Positions 60,790 to 64,000 of a stretch of 64,000 nt of DNA are shown piece by piece. The DNA is from Epiperipatus broadwayi (lineage: Eukaryota; Onychophora; Udeonychophora; Euonychophora; Peripatidae). Under the pieces are notes generated by a model. That model searched no databases, was not told the DNA's origin, and saw only the letters and a list, made by a program, of their open reading frames with translations. The stretch spans positions 250,001 through 314,000 of the forward strand of contig JAQFVV010006629.1 of assembly GCA_028023455.1 (NCBI GenBank). Direction: 5' to 3'. Both the position numbers and the translations under genes were made by a program. How positions within the stretch are numbered: the first letter of the stretch is position 1; each line of letters starts with the position of its first letter.

Positions 60790-61341
60790 TGTTGTATTTT
60801 ATATATATTTTGGAAATAAATTAAAGCTTTGTCAAGCGTTGTTAGCCGAGAGGTCAGCGCAACTGCCTTGCAAGCAAGCAGTTGGTTGCAAACGATTGTT
60901 GCACGTTTGCCTCTCGCAGATGCTATGACATATGAAAAAAATAATGCTTTGTATTTGTTATATATATATTGTTACATAATTTCCTGTGAAAAGAAAAGAG
61001 AAAATGAGTGTAACAAAAAAAGCAGAAGAATGAGAAAAAGAGCATGTTTTTATTAAGCATTGGGATTAGGACTGTTGCCACTGAAGAGTCAACACATATA
61101 GACGAGTGGTTGAAACAGGATTTTTCCAAGAAATTTTGCCACAATAGAGTACTAAAGTGAATCTAGGGACAATTGCAGGTTGCACAGGTCTTATTATTAG
61201 TTAATTAAGCCTGCAAGGCATTTATAACTGATAAATGTAGATAAGAATTAATTTTATTATTCTAATAAATTCATCATATAAACTTATGTGTGCAGAATTA
61301 TTTATTAAAATATTTGTACTAATTAGTATTAATACACAACA
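60790..61341 (+). repeat. Gypsy element 3' LTR with SINE inside
   Basis: The well-aligned part with the 5' LTR is 60970-61341, ending TTAATACACAACA. If the LTR begins at the TG after the purine tract, the first part is 60790-60832, interrupted by the SINE at 60833-60945. The LTR pair is visibly diverged, in line with the many pol mutations. Confidence 0.65.
60833..60945 (+). mobile_element. tRNA-Ala-like SINE inserted in LTR
   Basis: The 113-bp insert is bracketed by GCTTTGT at 60826-60832 and 60946-60952. It starts with a tRNA-like part: TTAGCCGAGAGGTCAGCGC (A box and D arm) and TGCCTTGCAAGCA, an anticodon arm whose seven-base loop CTTGCAA would read TGC (Ala). A degenerate B box, GGTTGCAAACG, follows. 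The tail GATGCTATGACATATGAAAA is shared with the fragment at 53361-53425. Confidence 0.7.
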
Positions 61342-62608
61342 ATTATAATGAACACTCAGAAGTTAATTGATCTTTTTTGCTTTAATATTTTCTGCAATGC
61401 AAACAGTTATTTTATAAGATTTAAATGATAATAATTTAAAATATTAAATAATATAGCATCACATGTATAATGTAATGATATTATGGTATTATGAGGGATG
61501 CATCTACCTTTTTTGTTCATAAGCCTGTTTAGGTTTTTTTTTTTTTAAGAATAGTTAGCTCATTGTCAGCCCAATTACTCTTGCAGTATTAATTGATAAA
61601 TCTATTTATGACTTTTAATGACTTAACAAGTAAAGATCCCTGCTAAATTTGGGCTGCCCATATTAAAATTGATACATCTACTAAAAAGACATGCACTCAC
61701 ACACAAAAAATGTAATATGTGTCTTTCACATCTTTGTAATAATAATCACAATAATAAATACATTTAATCATATATCTATGTACATGTATATTAATACTGT
61801 TATGAAATGTGCATTGCTAATTATATTTAGTCCCAAGTCCTTTATTTTCAATTAGCAGCAACAACACACACTTGCAAACAAGTATGGTTGTTCTAACAAG
61901 AGAAAAAAAAGAAAAAATGCAAAAAAAAAAAAAAAGTAATAATGCACTAGATATGAGTTTTAACGATGACTATATAAACAAATCTGTGAATTACAAATAC
62001 ATCTATATATATAATATTCTGATTCATTATGCTATTTATTCAATATTTTATGATGCTGTTTTTTTGACTTCTTTGCATCAAAGTTTTCTTTGTAAAATAT
62101 TTCAAAAACTGTGTTCTAATTGTAACTCTTCAATATATTTTATCCTTTGGTATATCTCTCCAATGAAAACAATCAACATTGCACTTTTTTAATAATGTGT
62201 TTGAGATAATCTTTGCGACATAAACAGGATTTGCTCCTATGAAAATCATGCCCAAGTTCATCTTAAAACACACTTTATGGAAGTCTTATATTTTGTTCAT
62301 TCATTTCATATTTCCAATTCACTGAAGAATGTGATTTTACAACAATGAACTTTATAATATTATATCCAACAAGTTGAAGAACATATTGATTAATCTTATG
62401 ATTGTGCTATTGCATTTTCAAAATTTATGGAGTGATCTTAAGTGAACTTTTTCTAATGCTTTATGTTATAACAGTACAAGTCTCACTTCCTTACAATAAA
62501 TTAGGTAAATAAGAGCTCTATAGATAATTAATTTAACTGCAATAATTATATCATTATAATGAAATATCCTATTTTTCATTTATTTAAAACAATACCAATA
62601 CTTTGGAC
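61342..62608. other. AT-rich DNA, no gene seen
   Basis: No supported feature. An open frame at 61872-62192 is low-complexity (lysine-rich, then AT-codon-rich) and shows no domain. Confidence 0.5.
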
Positions 62609-64000
62609 CAGTGTTTCTCAACCTTTGGGTCGCGAATATGCACAAAGAAATAAAAACATAAATATCTGATAGCAAAAATCTTCTTACATTTTAAGAAAAT
62701 ATTAGTATTAATAAAAAAAATTAGTAAGTAATACTACCTATGATTTGTGTAGTTTTCCCAAATTCAATTGTAAATTTGAACTTAAATAATCATAATGTTA
62801 AATTTTGCGATTATTTTCAAAATACAATTGTCCAAAAAATTGCAACCAAAAATGCAACTATAATTAATGCAGCCAAAGCATCAACCAGTGCCAGTGGTGG
62901 AATTCAGTAGAAATGTTCTCAGTTCACAGTGTATTGTTTGAACTAATGTGTAGTTGTTAAAACAGCAAAAAATTAATTTGTATATTACAGTTACACCGTT
63001 TTTCTAAATCATTGTGTTAAGTTAATAATTGAATTTTATATTTTGCTAAAAGGTATCTATATTTGTAATTTACATATAATACTTATATTTCATTGTATGT
63101 GATTAATACATACATTGTACTGAAAGTTTTTAATATTTTCAATTTATGTCTTCTTTTGTATTTCTTTCAACCTTGTTTAATAATGAGTAAACAAAGTAAA
63201 ATATTTAATTTTTTTTGGAAGAAAGGAACAAGAAATTTCTCGAGAACCCAATTCAGATGATGAAAATGTAGAACTGCCTACTATGTCAAGTGAACCAGTA
63301 GTGAAAAAAACAAAATTGACACACACTTTTGTTTATAATTATAAAGAAAAATATATTAATTATGGTTTCACTTTTATAAAAGAAAATGGAATAGAGCTAC
63401 CACAATGTGTTGTCTGTGGATCTACTTTGGCTAATTCTTCATTTTAAAATAACAAATTATTAAGGCATTTGGAAACAAACATTAGTCAATATAAAGATAA
63501 ATCTGTTGATTTTTTTTTTTAAAAAACAAGATGAATTTAAAACAAATAGATCTAATTTAACAAAATTTGTATTTACAAATAAAAAACTTTTAAAATGTTC
63601 ATATTTGGCAGCCTAGCACATTGCTAAATGCAAAAAACATATACATTAGAGGAAATGTTACTAAAGCCATCCATGAAAGATATTTGCAAAGAATTATTTG
63701 GCAATGAATTTGAATCAAAAATAAACAGCATTCCCTTGTCAAACGACACCATAAGTCAGTGAGTAATTGATTTGGCTGCTGATGTTGAATCTCAATTAAT
63801 AGAAAATATTAAAAAATCCAAGTTTCAATTAGATGAATCTACAGATGTTTCTAACAATGCAATAATATTAGTTTATATAAGATATATTGATCTTACATGT
63901 AAAGATATTCAGGAAGAATTCCTATGCAGTTTAAAATTAGAATCTTCAACAACATCAGAAGAGATTTTAAAAATAATGAAATTGTATTTCCAAACAAAAA
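62609..64000 (+). mobile_element. hAT element, left part, runs off the window
   Basis: The left end reads CAGTGTTTCTCAACCTTTGG followed by GTCGCG, a classic terminal repeat of hAT elements. About 570 bp later the transposase starts. The right end and the matching 8-bp duplication of CTTTGGAC (62601-62608) would lie beyond the window. Confidence 0.7.
63183..64000 (+). pseudogene. ZBED-type hAT transposase, broken N-terminal part
   Basis: An ATG at 63183 begins MSKQSKIFNFFWKKG, then a frameshift in a poly-T run leads to an acidic linker and YKEKYINYGFTFIKENG. A BED zinc finger follows: LPQCVVCGSTLANSS gives the CxxC pair, and RHLETNIS has lost the last His. After more breaks, KPSMKDICKELFGNEFE and IPLSNDTISQ lead to KFQLDESTDVSNN, which holds the first catalytic Asp of the RNase H-like transposase fold, then YIRYIDLTCKDIQEEFLC. 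This matches the ZBED5/SCAND3-like branch of hAT transposases. The copy is dead as written: at least two frameshifts and several stops. Confidence 0.75.

Noticed and set aside
60833-60945. A functional tRNA-Ala gene
   Set aside because: Anticodon stem and T arm have mismatches, there is a conserved non-tRNA tail shared with 53.4 kb, and it has a target-site duplication, so it is a SINE.
61872-62192. 106-codon open frame
   Set aside because: Low-complexity lysine-rich start and AT-driven codons, no domain.
1-64000. CRISPR arrays, bacterial operons, prophage
   Set aside because: The tandem repeats lack regular short repeats with unique spacers, there are no bacterial gene structures, and all recognisable proteins are eukaryotic transposon types.

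Overview
The window is strongly AT-rich animal-type nuclear DNA, judged by eye. It has long poly-A/poly-T and TA runs, very few CpG over most of its length, no long ORFs, no operons and no recognisable host protein-coding gene. The recognisable content is transposable-element debris typical of a large, repeat-rich metazoan genome: Penelope-like elements with a GIY-YIG domain, non-LTR retrotransposons, a Ty3/gypsy element with decayed LTRs, hAT and piggyBac-type DNA elements, tRNA-derived SINE-like modules and fold-back hairpins. I cannot name the species; the repeat mix fits an invertebrate.

The most notable content is two unrelated families of tandem repeats, with monomers of about 441-465 bp and 472-475 bp, each carrying a type-I hammerhead self-cleaving ribozyme motif. 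Family A lies at 14706-15623, 25643-26906 and about 43400-43720, with at least ten ribozyme copies or remnants. Family B lies at 16888-18456, with four copies. In both families the CTGATGA and GAAA core strands, stem II, a very short stem III and a two-part stem I with an internal loop can be read directly. Successive copies lie one monomer apart, the arrangement expected of animal retrozymes or Penelope-associated ribozymes that release unit-length, potentially circular RNAs. Clusters combine direct and inverted copies. Two whole clusters are bracketed by exact direct repeats (16 bp and 13 bp) that look like target-site duplications, so each mixed-orientation cluster probably inserted as one event. 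Family B also carries a tRNA-like module with a Pol III B box, shared with a SINE-like element at 40626-40744.

Layout. 1-14.7 kb is mostly featureless AT-rich DNA with LINE tails (2.2 and 5.6 kb), tRNA-like fragments and a CpG-dense patch at 10.3-10.9 kb that may be a promoter. 14.7-18.5 kb holds ribozyme clusters A and B. 19.4-24.7 kb holds fold-back elements, a Penelope-like fragment, a 180-bp palindrome, a TATA-containing direct-repeat region and a GC-richer 359-bp tandem duplication predicted to form several RNA hairpins. 25.6-26.9 kb is the second A cluster. 28.0-29.8 kb is a non-autonomous piggyBac-type element bounded by TTAA. 33.0-34.3 kb is a LINE on the minus strand. 37.7-38.9 kb has two head-to-head Penelope-like 3' ends. 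39.1-39.5 kb is a hAT MITE. 40.5-42.3 kb is a LINE interrupted by a SINE. 43.4-43.7 kb is a mosaic A cluster. 48-56.6 kb has scattered CpG-bearing patches and tRNA-like pieces. 56.7-61.3 kb is a degenerate Ty3/gypsy element with a SINE inserted in its 3' LTR. 62.6 kb to the end is the left part of a hAT element with a broken BED-finger transposase.

How the parts may interact (inference): the ribozyme monomers encode no protein and would need a reverse transcriptase in trans. The Penelope-like elements, known elsewhere to carry hammerhead motifs, are the natural candidates. The SINE-like modules probably depend on the LINEs.
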